Shown in pieces: positions 1-6,341 of a stretch of DNA of 24,617 bases; positions within the stretch are counted from its first letter, which is position 1; each line of letters starts with the position of its first letter. The stretch lies in NCBI GenBank assembly GCA_017630115.1, contig JAGBVY010000010.1, forward strand, positions 1 through 24,617, given 5' to 3'. The notes under the pieces are model-generated. The model had not been told where the DNA came from and did not search any database. It worked only from the letters and a program-made list of their open reading frames with translations. This stretch comes from Tidjanibacter sp. (lineage in GTDB: Bacteria > Bacteroidota > Bacteroidia > Bacteroidales > Rikenellaceae). A program made the translations under genes and the position numbers.

Positions 1-312
1 AGAAACTACGCTCGCGACTATATGACCTACACCAAGGAGGTGGCCAGCAGTTGCATCGACCGCGACTTGTCGGAGGAGTGTATGGTCATCGGCACATCGG
101 CCATTATCGACACTGAATTGGAGTTTGGCGGTGGTATGTATAGTGGTATTTTCAACAACCCATTTATTATTTGGGGTCGCTACTCACGCCGCTGTTTCAA
201 ATACAGCCTTAACATCTCGTTCCAATTCCACCACACCCAGATGGATGGTGCTCACGCGGCCAGATTTCTTGACAACTTGCAAAGGGAGATATATAGAGTG
301 GATGTAGATTAG
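1..312 (+). CDS. CatA-like O-acetyltransferase, 3' part only
   Basis: The frame is open from the first base, so this is the last 103 residues of a gene that starts outside the window. It looks like the C-terminal half of the chloramphenicol acetyltransferase (type A) family. The motif HHTQMDGAHAARFLDNLQ matches the family's catalytic HHxxxDG signature, whose first part supplies the general-base histidine, and it is followed by the usual terminal helix. The preceding strand pattern (NPFIIWGRY, then FKYSLNISFQF) also fits. Family members use acetyl-CoA to acetylate a hydroxyl group, classically that of chloramphenicol. Chromosomal CatA-like proteins of Bacteroidales need not confer resistance, so the substrate is not assigned. 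A strong hairpin terminator follows at 369-396. The missing N-terminal half prevents checking the full trimer fold. Confidence 0.85.
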   Translation, partial: RNYARDYMTYTKEVASSCIDRDLSEECMVIGTSAIIDTELEFGGGMYSGIFNNPFIIWGRYSRRCFKYSLNISFQFHHTQMDGAHAARFLDNLQREIYRVDVD

Positions 313-368
313 CATATCTACTTGGCCTTATCGTTTGAGGCCAAAATCCGAAAAGTATTATCAGAAGC

Positions 369-396
369 AGTGGGGCGACCTTTTGGTCGCCCCACT
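369..396 (+). terminator. Hairpin terminator after CatA-like gene
   Basis: A perfect 12-bp stem (369-380 with 385-396) closes a TTTT loop and is followed by CTTTCT. It lies between the + strand acetyltransferase and the convergent - strand M50 gene. The T-rich side is downstream for the + strand only, so it mainly serves the acetyltransferase. Confidence 0.75.
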
Positions 397-436
397 CTTT
401 CTAGTAATCATACCACAATAGTGGCCTACAAAACCA

Positions 437-1084
437 TTAGAATATAAACTGCCAGAAGCCTACAATCTGCTGCCAGAAGCCGCCAAAAATATGGCCGAAT
501 GCGCCGAGCACACCGTAATAGACACTCAGCAAGACAATCGTAGCATTGAAGAATATGTGGCCGGCGATAAATAGGTAGGAGCGGAGGTAGCCCTGTCCTT
601 GTATGTCGGTCTGATGATTACCTGTCTGTTTGAGGAAGCAGAGGATGTGGAATCCGAGTGTAATACCAACTATAACGTCAAAAACAAAAATGGTCTCTTG
701 GGCACCCAACAAGCGGAAAATCAGAAATCCGTAGGTGAAGATTGGCAAGCAATAGGGGGCTAGCGAGATGAATATAGCTCCAAACGTGCGGTTGCCGCTA
801 TGTTGCACAACGCCCGTACCTTCGCCTGCTTGCAGGGAGTGAATCTTGCGGAAGAACATCATACCCACAATTGCGTGAGTGAGCTCGTGGGAGGTTGTCT
901 GCATCCACTCCTCGTTCTTACGCATAAAAGGCAGACGGCGAATCAGAAAGTAGAGTCCGATGCCGGCATAGAGCCAAATGTAGGTTTCAAGGTCGAGGAA
1001 TGTGGCAACAAAAGCGGGCACAAACTCCAAGAACGAGAGCAAGAGGAAAAGACCCCAAATGACATAGGAAACAATCTTTTTCAT
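437..1084 (-). CDS. M50-type (M50B-like) membrane metallopeptidase
   Basis: A 215-residue integral membrane protein with the zinc-peptidase motif HELTH at residues 66-70 inside a hydrophobic segment. A later NHQTD stretch (near residue 155) fits the third-ligand Asp region of M50B-like proteins. Hydrophobic helices sit at about 5-30, 35-50, 100-150 and 165-205. M50-type enzymes cut within or beside the membrane, often to release regulators; the target here is unknown. The C-terminus carries a 7-residue near-repeat (GFWQQIV, GFWQFIF) encoded by a 12-base direct repeat at 449-460 and 470-481. I chose the ATG at 1084; an in-frame TTG at 1093 would add three residues. A terminator for the upstream kinase lies just before it, so it probably has its own promoter, which I could not identify. 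Confidence 0.8.
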   Translation of the reverse strand: MKKIVSYVIWGLFLLLSFLEFVPAFVATFLDLETYIWLYAGIGLYFLIRRLPFMRKNEEWMQTTSHELTHAIVGMMFFRKIHSLQAGEGTGVVQHSGNRTFGAIFISLAPYCLPIFTYGFLIFRLLGAQETIFVFDVIVGITLGFHILCFLKQTGNHQTDIQGQGYLRSYLFIAGHIFFNATIVLLSVYYGVLGAFGHIFGGFWQQIVGFWQFIF

Positions 1085-1124
1085 AGGTTTCAAGAATTAA
1101 GTTTGATAGCTAATAGTAACAATC

Positions 1125-1162
1125 AAAAAAAGGGGGACTCCACGGCTCGCAAAGTCCCCTTT
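1125..1162 (-). terminator. Rho-independent terminator after the sugar-kinase operon
   Basis: Read on the - strand, AAAGGGGACT pairs with AGTCCCC(C)TTT across a 13-base loop and runs straight into a T tract. One C is bulged. It lies 17 bases past the stop of the kinase gene at 1179 and separates that unit from the M50 gene. Confidence 0.75.
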
Positions 1163-1178
1163 GAGTGATAGTAGGGGT

Positions 1179-2255
1179 TTATTTGCTCAACTCCCTAACA
1201 ATGGCGCACATATCCTCGTATTGCTCCTCCATACTGCAAAGGAGTTTATACTGAGCTCTGGTGCGTACCAAGTTGTGGTCGGGGTAGGCTATTTTGTAGT
1301 ATTTGTCGCCATCGATGTAGTCCATCAAGAATCGCAAAACCTGCTCATAGGTAATATATTTTGCCGAGAATGCGAGCCAGTCGAGCTCAGTCTGGCAGAG
1401 CGACTTCTGCTCCGAGAGGTAGCCCTCGGTGTAGGCCCTAAACATATCCAAACTCATCGACACATTTTCCAACACAGGATCATCCTCAGCGCCGGTATTG
1501 GTGTAGGAGCGGATAGCGTCGCCAAAGTCGTTGAGCGAAGTGGAGCTCATAACCGTATCGAGGTCGATAGCGCAGAGCACATTGCCCGTCGTCTTATCGA
1601 AGAGTATATTGCTGATTTTCGTATCGTTGTGGCTAACGTGAGTAGGAATAGTACCATTCTCCACCAGCGCCCAGAAGTTGCTCATCTCCTCTCGGCGCGA
1701 GGCAATCCACTCAATCTCCTCGGCCACCTCCTGCTTACGACCAACGGGGTCGGCAGCGAGGGTAGCATCCCACTGCTCGAAGCGGTAGCGGATGTCGTGG
1801 AAACCTTTTAGCACCACCTTCAAAGGCTGAGTAAAATCGGCCAGTTGTGCCTGAAAACGACCAATACCCACACCGCCTTGCAGAGCTAGTTCGGGGGTAG
1901 TGGCACGGTCGTAGCTGAGTGAGTTCTCAATCATCACACATACAGCCCAGAAGTTACCATCGACCTCCACATAGAGTGCGCCATCGTGGGTCTTAACAAT
2001 CGTAAGTGTCTCACGCATAGGGTCGGCCACCTTAGTTTTGATATGCTCCGTCACGGCCCATATATTCTCCATCATTGCGGGCACATCGGGAAATACAACG
2101 TGGTTTTTGCGTTGAAGAATGTAGTCGGGCGCATTACCTTTGGTCTGCACCACAAACGTGTCGTTGATGAAACCCTCGCCGAGGGGGCGAATCTGCTCAA
2201 TTTCGCCTTCCAGAGCAAACTGCAAGGCAATCTGGTAAAGTTTTTCTTGGGTCAT
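1179..2255 (-). CDS. APH-family sugar kinase, NahK-like
   Basis: A 358-residue kinase of the aminoglycoside phosphotransferase fold (COG2334-type). The catalytic loop SHNDTKISN (208-216) supplies D211 and N216, and DLDTV (231-235) supplies the metal-binding aspartate. The N-terminal GEGFINDTF (27-35) resembles the nucleotide loop. Its length and pattern match N-acetylhexosamine 1-kinase (NahK, about 359 residues), which phosphorylates GlcNAc/GalNAc at C1 in a salvage pathway; some homologues are labelled 'mucin-desulfating' proteins, which I think is a misannotation. A sugar-1-kinase role is inference. The start is the ATG at 2255; the longer frame upstream only overlaps the 3' end of the neighbouring gene. 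It lies 35 bases behind the CBM9-like gene and is probably co-transcribed with it from the promoter at 2990-3021. Confidence 0.8.
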   Translation of the reverse strand: MTQEKLYQIALQFALEGEIEQIRPLGEGFINDTFVVQTKGNAPDYILQRKNHVVFPDVPAMMENIWAVTEHIKTKVADPMRETLTIVKTHDGALYVEVDGNFWAVCVMIENSLSYDRATTPELALQGGVGIGRFQAQLADFTQPLKVVLKGFHDIRYRFEQWDATLAADPVGRKQEVAEEIEWIASRREEMSNFWALVENGTIPTHVSHNDTKISNILFDKTTGNVLCAIDLDTVMSSTSLNDFGDAIRSYTNTGAEDDPVLENVSMSLDMFRAYTEGYLSEQKSLCQTELDWLAFSAKYITYEQVLRFLMDYIDGDKYYKIAYPDHNLVRTRAQYKLLCSMEEQYEDMCAIVRELSK

Positions 2256-2290
2256 TTTGCTATTTGTTTTATTTTGTTTGTATCCATTTT

Positions 2291-2962
2291 CTATTTGACA
2301 AGTTCCACCGTGCCGAAGAAGTCGGGGCAATGGAAGTTGGGCTGAGGCAGGTCGATGGGCGACCAACTCAAAAAGTGGGTCTTGTCACAATTGTCGCCAC
2401 ACTTGTAGAAGTTGGCCCTAATCTGCTCGGGAGCACTCTCCCACCCCAGCAACTTAAATGGGATAACCTCCAACATCCACCACTGTTGTCCCTCGGCACG
2501 CGAGTCGATTGACTGCTTAGGAAGGCTTCCTGCAAGGCGCACCGAGTCAATCTGGGCATCGGTGAACATCTGGGCATCGTTGCGCGACTTGCGGCGTGCA
2601 GCCAGAAGCGTAGCTACGCAGTTTGCCTCAAAATTGAAGTACCCCTCGCCGTCGGGCGTTGCGGTGAAGAACTCCACACAACTATCCTCCCAAACTGGAC
2701 CATTGGAATTGAGCGTCACAGCCTTAACGTGCTCCTCCTCTACCTCAAAGAGCAACACCAGACTCTCCTGAGAGAATGCAACTCGCACAGTAACCACCGG
2801 GGCGTAAGGGTAGTCGGGCCAATTAAGACAATCAATCTTATGGGCTGAGGTCTGGGCCAACATTGCCTTGTAGAGTTGTTCGTTGGAGAGAGTCTCGGGG
2901 CTCTCCATAAAGGTTGCTCGGAGCGTTTTAGCACCTGCAAAAGTGTTATTATTGTGGGTCAT
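2291..2962 (-). CDS. Carbohydrate-binding family 9-like protein without signal peptide
   Basis: A 223-residue beta-rich protein resembling the CBM9-like domain. Supporting elements are VTVRVAFSQESLVLLFEVEEE, GPVWEDSCVEFFTATPDG followed by YFNFEANC, and WWMLEVIPFKLLGW, the usual order of family strands. The conserved ED..VEFF segment lies near residue 100. No signal peptide or lipobox is visible, so it should be cytoplasmic. The open frame reaches back to a TTG at 2992, but that codon overlaps the promoter's -7 element (2990-2997), so the ATG at 2962 is the start. It is the first gene of a two-gene unit with the NahK-like kinase. That suggests a cytosolic sugar-binding or catalytic role linked to the kinase, which is inference. 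Confidence 0.72.
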   Translation of the reverse strand: MTHNNNTFAGAKTLRATFMESPETLSNEQLYKAMLAQTSAHKIDCLNWPDYPYAPVVTVRVAFSQESLVLLFEVEEEHVKAVTLNSNGPVWEDSCVEFFTATPDGEGYFNFEANCVATLLAARRKSRNDAQMFTDAQIDSVRLAGSLPKQSIDSRAEGQQWWMLEVIPFKLLGWESAPEQIRANFYKCGDNCDKTHFLSWSPIDLPQPNFHCPDFFGTVELVK

Positions 2963-2989
2963 ACTGCCATTAGTTGTTACAAATTCTTC

Positions 2990-3021
2990 CAAAAGTAATC
3001 ATTTTATGCCATTTCTACAAA
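2990..3021 (-). promoter_or_regulatory. Bacteroidota-type promoter for the CBM9/kinase unit
   Basis: On the - strand, TTTG (3021-3018), a 20-base spacer and TACTTTTG (2997-2990) match the Bacteroides sigma-AB consensus. Transcription would begin near 2984, about 20 bases ahead of the ATG at 2962. This excludes the TTG start at 2992. Confidence 0.75.
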
Positions 3022-3059
3022 TATCAGCTTTTGATTGTTTCGATAATTTCGTTTTTGGG

Positions 3060-3092
3060 TTGTACGATTCTCGCAAAAACTTCGTACCTTTG
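3060..3092 (+). promoter_or_regulatory. Promoter for the phosphoesterase gene
   Basis: TACCTTTG at 3085-3092 fits the TAnnTTTG -7 element. A TTG at 3060-3062 lies 22 bases upstream and is the best -33 candidate. The leader to the ATG at 3131 is about 30 bases. It is divergent from the CBM9/kinase promoter. Confidence 0.65.
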
Positions 3093-3130
3093 GGCTACTT
3101 TCCATTCCAACCCAATAACCAACCAATAGT

Positions 3131-3967
3131 ATGAGAACAAAACTACTTACCCTACTACTCACAGCCACACTGGGCCTTCTCTGCAACTCGTGCCAACAGG
3201 AAAGCCGCACCCCTTTCTTTGTGCAGATTACCGACCCTCAGTTGGGATTCATCACCGAATCTACTGACATTCAGCCCGAGATGGATAATATGAGTCGCAT
3301 TGCAGAGGCCGTCAATCGTCTTAGACCCGACTTTGTTGTTTTCACTGGCGATCTGGTGCAGTGGCGCACCGACAAGGGTGCTTGGGAGGGTTTTGAGCAG
3401 ATACGAAATATGTTCGATTCAGATATAAAACTCCACTTTGTGCCCGGCAACCACGACGTAGGCGACAAGGTGGGTCAGTTGGATGTGGAGAGTTTCGTTG
3501 AGCGCTACGGCGAGGACCGTTTCGTACACAACGCCCCGGCCTACACCGCCATTGGCTACAACTCGTGCCTCCTAAAAGCCCTCGCGCCCGAGGAGGCCGA
3601 ACTATATGAGTGGTTCACGGATTCGCTCGAAGCAGCCTCGGAGCGTGGCCTGCCCATTGTAGTAATGGCCCACCACCCCATCTATGTGGAGAGTCCCGAC
3701 GAGGAGGATGCAGGAGTCAATTTACCCAAAACAATACGCAATAAATACCTCAATCTATTGAGCCACTATGGTGTCAGCCTCTCGCTTTCGGGCCACCTAC
3801 ACCACTGTGTCACAGCCACCTACGGCCACACAAGACTCGCCACATCGGGCGCAGCAGGTCGTCCTCTGGGCGAAGAGGGTTCAGGCATAACTATCGTCAC
3901 TATTGGCAAGCAGGGGCCAGAGGCCACATTCTACGAGATAGAGAAAATCCCCACCTCTATCGACTAA
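3131..3967 (+). CDS. Calcineurin-like metallophosphoesterase lipoprotein (CPPED1-like)
   Basis: A 278-residue exported phosphoesterase. The N-terminus is a short lipoprotein-like signal (hydrophobic 5-17, then CNSC with the likely acylated cysteine at 21). The dimetal motifs appear in order: TDPQ (34-37) in place of the usual DxH, GDLV (73-76), GNHD (106-109), MAHHP (near 180) and GHLHH (near 220). The DxQ form with following LG is typical of the CPPED1/CSTP1 branch, which in animals includes protein phosphatases. The bacterial substrate is unknown. It has its own promoter and converges on the glycosylase gene with only 11 bases between the stop codons and no obvious terminator. Confidence 0.85.
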   Translation: MRTKLLTLLLTATLGLLCNSCQQESRTPFFVQITDPQLGFITESTDIQPEMDNMSRIAEAVNRLRPDFVVFTGDLVQWRTDKGAWEGFEQIRNMFDSDIKLHFVPGNHDVGDKVGQLDVESFVERYGEDRFVHNAPAYTAIGYNSCLLKALAPEEAELYEWFTDSLEAASERGLPIVVMAHHPIYVESPDEEDAGVNLPKTIRNKYLNLLSHYGVSLSLSGHLHHCVTATYGHTRLATSGAAGRPLGEEGSGITIVTIGKQGPEATFYEIEKIPTSID

Positions 3968-3978
3968 TTGGCCGAGGG

Positions 3979-4572
3979 CTAAACCATACCTTCTCTCTGG
4001 AACATTGCGCGATAATAGTCGGCCTTGCGCTCCAAACCAAGCGGATAGGCTCGCGACGAAGAGGGCATACGCCAAAAGCGCACATTGCGGGAGCCGACCA
4101 CAATCTCCACAAAAGAGCCAATGGGCGGAATAGCTGCACCAAACCTTTCGGCCACCACTTCGGTAGCCTTTTGACCCGTCGTGACAATCGCCACGCAGCG
4201 AGGCATACCCTCCAATAGAGCCTCTATGTCGGTAGGCTCAACCACCTCCAAGTATTTGTCCGAAGCGTTGTCACGCAAGCGTCTAACAGCCGAGGCAGTG
4301 TCGTATAGGGCAATGCCCCGCTGAGTACAAAACTCCACCACCCGCTCCTTGTCGAAACGTTTTTCGCCCACCACCTCGAAGTGGTGGGGATTGTCGAAAA
4401 AGACCCTACCCACAATGCGCCACATATCGTTTATCCAGTTGGGATAGAAGAACTCCATCGACCACCTCTTCTTGGAGGGTGGGAAACTACCGAGCATAAG
4501 CATATGAGCAGAGCTGGGCAAAAAAGGCTCTAAGGGATGACGTTCTATAATGTAGGATTCGTTACTCTTCAT
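3979..4572 (-). CDS. Uracil-DNA glycosylase superfamily protein
   Basis: A 197-residue protein with the core motifs of the UDG superfamily. GSFPP (28-32) stands at the position of the water-activating GxxPG-type motif, FFYPNWINDMW (41-51) is the base-stacking region, and RMPSSSRAY near residue 175 is the leucine-loop-type motif 3. The combination GSFP plus YP..N..W is closest to the family 6 (hypoxanthine-DNA glycosylase-like) and Mug-like branches. It would excise a deaminated base in DNA repair; the exact base is not assigned. I start it at the ATG at 4572, since the upstream extension lies over the promoter and has no family similarity. Its -7 element ends only 5 bases before this ATG (see findings). 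Confidence 0.78.
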   Translation of the reverse strand: MKSNESYIIERHPLEPFLPSSAHMLMLGSFPPSKKRWSMEFFYPNWINDMWRIVGRVFFDNPHHFEVVGEKRFDKERVVEFCTQRGIALYDTASAVRRLRDNASDKYLEVVEPTDIEALLEGMPRCVAIVTTGQKATEVVAERFGAAIPPIGSFVEIVVGSRNVRFWRMPSSSRAYPLGLERKADYYRAMFQREGMV

Positions 4573-4577
4573 AGTAA

Positions 4578-4585
4578 CAAAGGTA
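4578..4585 (-). promoter_or_regulatory. -7 element close to the glycosylase start codon
   Basis: The - strand reads TACCTTTG from 4585 to 4578, a full match to TAnnTTTG. Only five bases separate it from the ATG at 4572. No -33 element sits at the ideal distance; the nearest CAAA (4598-4601) is 12 bases away. Confidence 0.5.
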
Positions 4586-4689
4586 TCACTTTTGGAGCAA
4601 AGAGCTAATCTTTCCCTATAACATTTGCAAAAATTGCAATAAAAAAGCTCAGCCACTGATATATTTCCCACAAAAAAGCCTCTTATAAG

Positions 4690-4720
4690 TTGTAATATCT
4701 CGACAAAAATCGTACTTTTG
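4690..4720 (+). promoter_or_regulatory. Promoter for the YbjN-like / TIR pair
   Basis: TTG at 4690-4692, a 20-base spacer and TACTTTTG at 4713-4720 match the phylum's promoter consensus. The leader to the ATG at 4765 is roughly 40 bases. No second promoter is visible before the TIR gene at 5231. Confidence 0.7.
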
Positions 4721-4764
4721 CGATAAGAGAAAACAAAAGTCTAACCATATAAAAAATTACTGCT

Positions 4765-5154
4765 ATGGCAAATTTGAAAGAAAAATGCTTGAATTATCTC
4801 CGCGAGGAGGGCTACTGCCCCACAATTGACGACGATGGCGACATCAAGCTCAAAGTTCAGGGTCTTACTATGTACATTCGCACCAGCGACACCGACGACG
4901 AGTTCCTGAAAGTGTGGTTGCCTTTCATCTGGTCGATTGAGAACGACAACGAGAGGGCTAAACTCCACTGGGTGGCAAACAAACTCAACCGTGAGTATAA
5001 ATGCGGTAAAATCTACCTCACCGACGACGACACCCACGCCGTGTGCGAGATTTTCATCAGCGACAGCGATGTTAAACTCGGTGCAATCGTTTCGCGCTGC
5101 ATTATGATTCTGACCCAGATGAGGGGTGAGCTTTCACAGTTGATGCGTGAGTAA
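4765..5154 (+). CDS. Small YbjN / secretion-chaperone-like protein
   Basis: A 129-residue acidic protein with alternating strands and helices: an N-terminal helix, the strand pair around GDIKLKVQGLTMYIRT, then VANKLNREYKCGKIYL, a strand (CEIFIS) and a C-terminal helix. This order resembles the YbjN / type III secretion chaperone-like fold, whose members generally bind other proteins. There is no signal peptide or membrane segment, so it is cytosolic. It has a good promoter and is followed by a UUCG-loop hairpin and then the TIR gene, 76 bases downstream in the same direction. A partner role for that TIR protein is possible but unproven. I recognise the fold only from pattern, not from a specific gene. 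Confidence 0.6.
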   Translation: MANLKEKCLNYLREEGYCPTIDDDGDIKLKVQGLTMYIRTSDTDDEFLKVWLPFIWSIENDNERAKLHWVANKLNREYKCGKIYLTDDDTHAVCEIFISDSDVKLGAIVSRCIMILTQMRGELSQLMRE

Positions 5155-5176
5155 GAGCAAATCTCTATCCATCATT

Positions 5177-5202
5177 AGTAAGGTGGCTTCGGCCACCTTA
5201 CT
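5177..5202 (+). terminator. UUCG-tetraloop hairpin between YbjN-like and TIR genes
   Basis: An 11-bp perfect stem (5177-5187 with 5192-5202) closes a TTCG loop on a C-G pair, the very stable C(UUCG)G form. Only TT follows before a C, so termination is probably partial and read-through into the TIR gene is likely. Confidence 0.6.
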
Positions 5203-5230
5203 TTCCTAACACAAAAACCACAAAACCACT

Positions 5231-6265
5231 ATGGCCAACGACAAGAAAAGAGTTTTTATAAGCTACTCTCGCAAGGATTATGTCACTGAGAGTGGCGCAC
5301 ACATTGAGGGTAGCATAGTCCAGCAAGTCAAAGACCTGCTGCAAGCAAGCGGCATATCCTATTGGTTCGACGAGGAGGGCATCTACACCGGCGCTGAGTT
5401 TATGGGGCTTATAGCCAAAGCTATCGAGGAGGCAGATGTATTCTTGTTTATCTCCACCGAGAACTCCAATAGCTCGCAATGGGTGCAGAAAGAGCTCGCT
5501 TGTGCCAACGAGTTGGGCAAGTGGCTTGTACCAGTGAAGGCTGTGGAGAAATACCCGGCCTCAATCAGTATTTGGTTAGCCGGCAAAGATCACCTCGACT
5601 ACTATCACAACCCAGAGAGCATTGCCAAACTGGGCGAAATCATCCGCCACAAGCTCGATGAGATTGACAGCGAGGCCGTTAAGCTCGAACTAAACAACGA
5701 GATTGCCGAGGAAAAACGCCTGAAAGAAGAGGAAAAACAGCTCAAAATTGCTTTGGGTCAATATGCCATCTATTTGGAAAAGTTGGAGGCAGAGCTAACC
5801 GAGCTAAAAGCCCAGCAAGAGCGTCTGGCCATAGATATTGCCCTACGCCAAAAGAGTATTGAGCTGCTGAAAATCGACCAAGAGAAAATCGACAAGAAGT
5901 ATCAGGTTATCACCGAGAAACTCTCCACTCCAAAAGAGAGTTCCAATGGTAGCAATGTAGAGTTTGCTGCCCCAGAGGTTGATATGGCCGAGGTCAAGGT
6001 CGAAGAGCCAAAGGTGAAGACAAGGGAGGAGGTTGTTGCCCCCACGCCCGACACACCCGCTCCTGCGCCTACTGAGCAGCCCACCACAACCACCCAGAGC
6101 GAGGCCCCCGCACCTGAGCCAGCTCCCACACCCGCACCTGCGCCCAAGCGTACCGCACAGGAGGAGATTAACGCCCTTATGTCGATGATGTCTATCCTCC
6201 ACCCCAAAAAGCAGGAGGAAGAGACCCCTGCCACGTCGGAAACACCCACCTCTTCGGACAATTAG
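5231..6265 (+). CDS. TIR-domain protein with coiled coil and Pro/Ala-rich tail
   Basis: A 344-residue cytosolic protein. Residues 6-140 form a bacterial TIR domain: FISYSRKD (9-16) is the first conserved strand and loop, YWFDEEGI (44-51) follows, and SSQWVQKEL (81-89) carries E88 at the place of the catalytic glutamate of NAD-cleaving TIRs. Residues 145-232 are a charged heptad-like coiled coil rich in E, K, L and Q, likely to oligomerise the protein. Residues 265-310 are a low-complexity Pro/Ala/Thr segment, followed by a short helix (NALMSMMSIL) and an acidic end. TIR domains in bacteria act as NADases or signalling enzymes, often in anti-phage defence; activity here is inferred from the retained glutamate. 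No sensor domain is recognisable. It sits behind the YbjN-like gene and shares a two-way terminator with lepA. Confidence 0.88.
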   Translation: MANDKKRVFISYSRKDYVTESGAHIEGSIVQQVKDLLQASGISYWFDEEGIYTGAEFMGLIAKAIEEADVFLFISTENSNSSQWVQKELACANELGKWLVPVKAVEKYPASISIWLAGKDHLDYYHNPESIAKLGEIIRHKLDEIDSEAVKLELNNEIAEEKRLKEEEKQLKIALGQYAIYLEKLEAELTELKAQQERLAIDIALRQKSIELLKIDQEKIDKKYQVITEKLSTPKESSNGSNVEFAAPEVDMAEVKVEEPKVKTREEVVAPTPDTPAPAPTEQPTTTTQSEAPAPEPAPTPAPAPKRTAQEEINALMSMMSILHPKKQEEETPATSETPTSSDN

Positions 6266-6281
6266 TCCACTCAAAAGGCAT

Positions 6282-6331
6282 AATACAAAACAGATGCGAC
6301 ATCCATTTGGATGTCGCATCTGTTTTGTATT
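6282..6331. terminator. Two-way terminator between TIR gene and lepA
   Basis: A perfect 23-bp stem (6282-6304 with 6309-6331) closes an ATTT loop. The arms end in TTTTGTATT-type runs on both strands, so it can stop transcription from both convergent genes. The stem is unusually long for an intrinsic terminator. Confidence 0.85.
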
Positions 6332-6341
6332 GGCAACTTAG

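Noticed and set aside
1161..1811. 216-residue + strand open frame over the kinase gene
   Set aside because: Antisense shadow; the kinase on the other strand has complete catalytic motifs and a terminator.
2963..2992. TTG start at 2992 for the CBM9-like gene
   Set aside because: The codon lies inside the promoter -7 element, so it would not be transcribed from that promoter.
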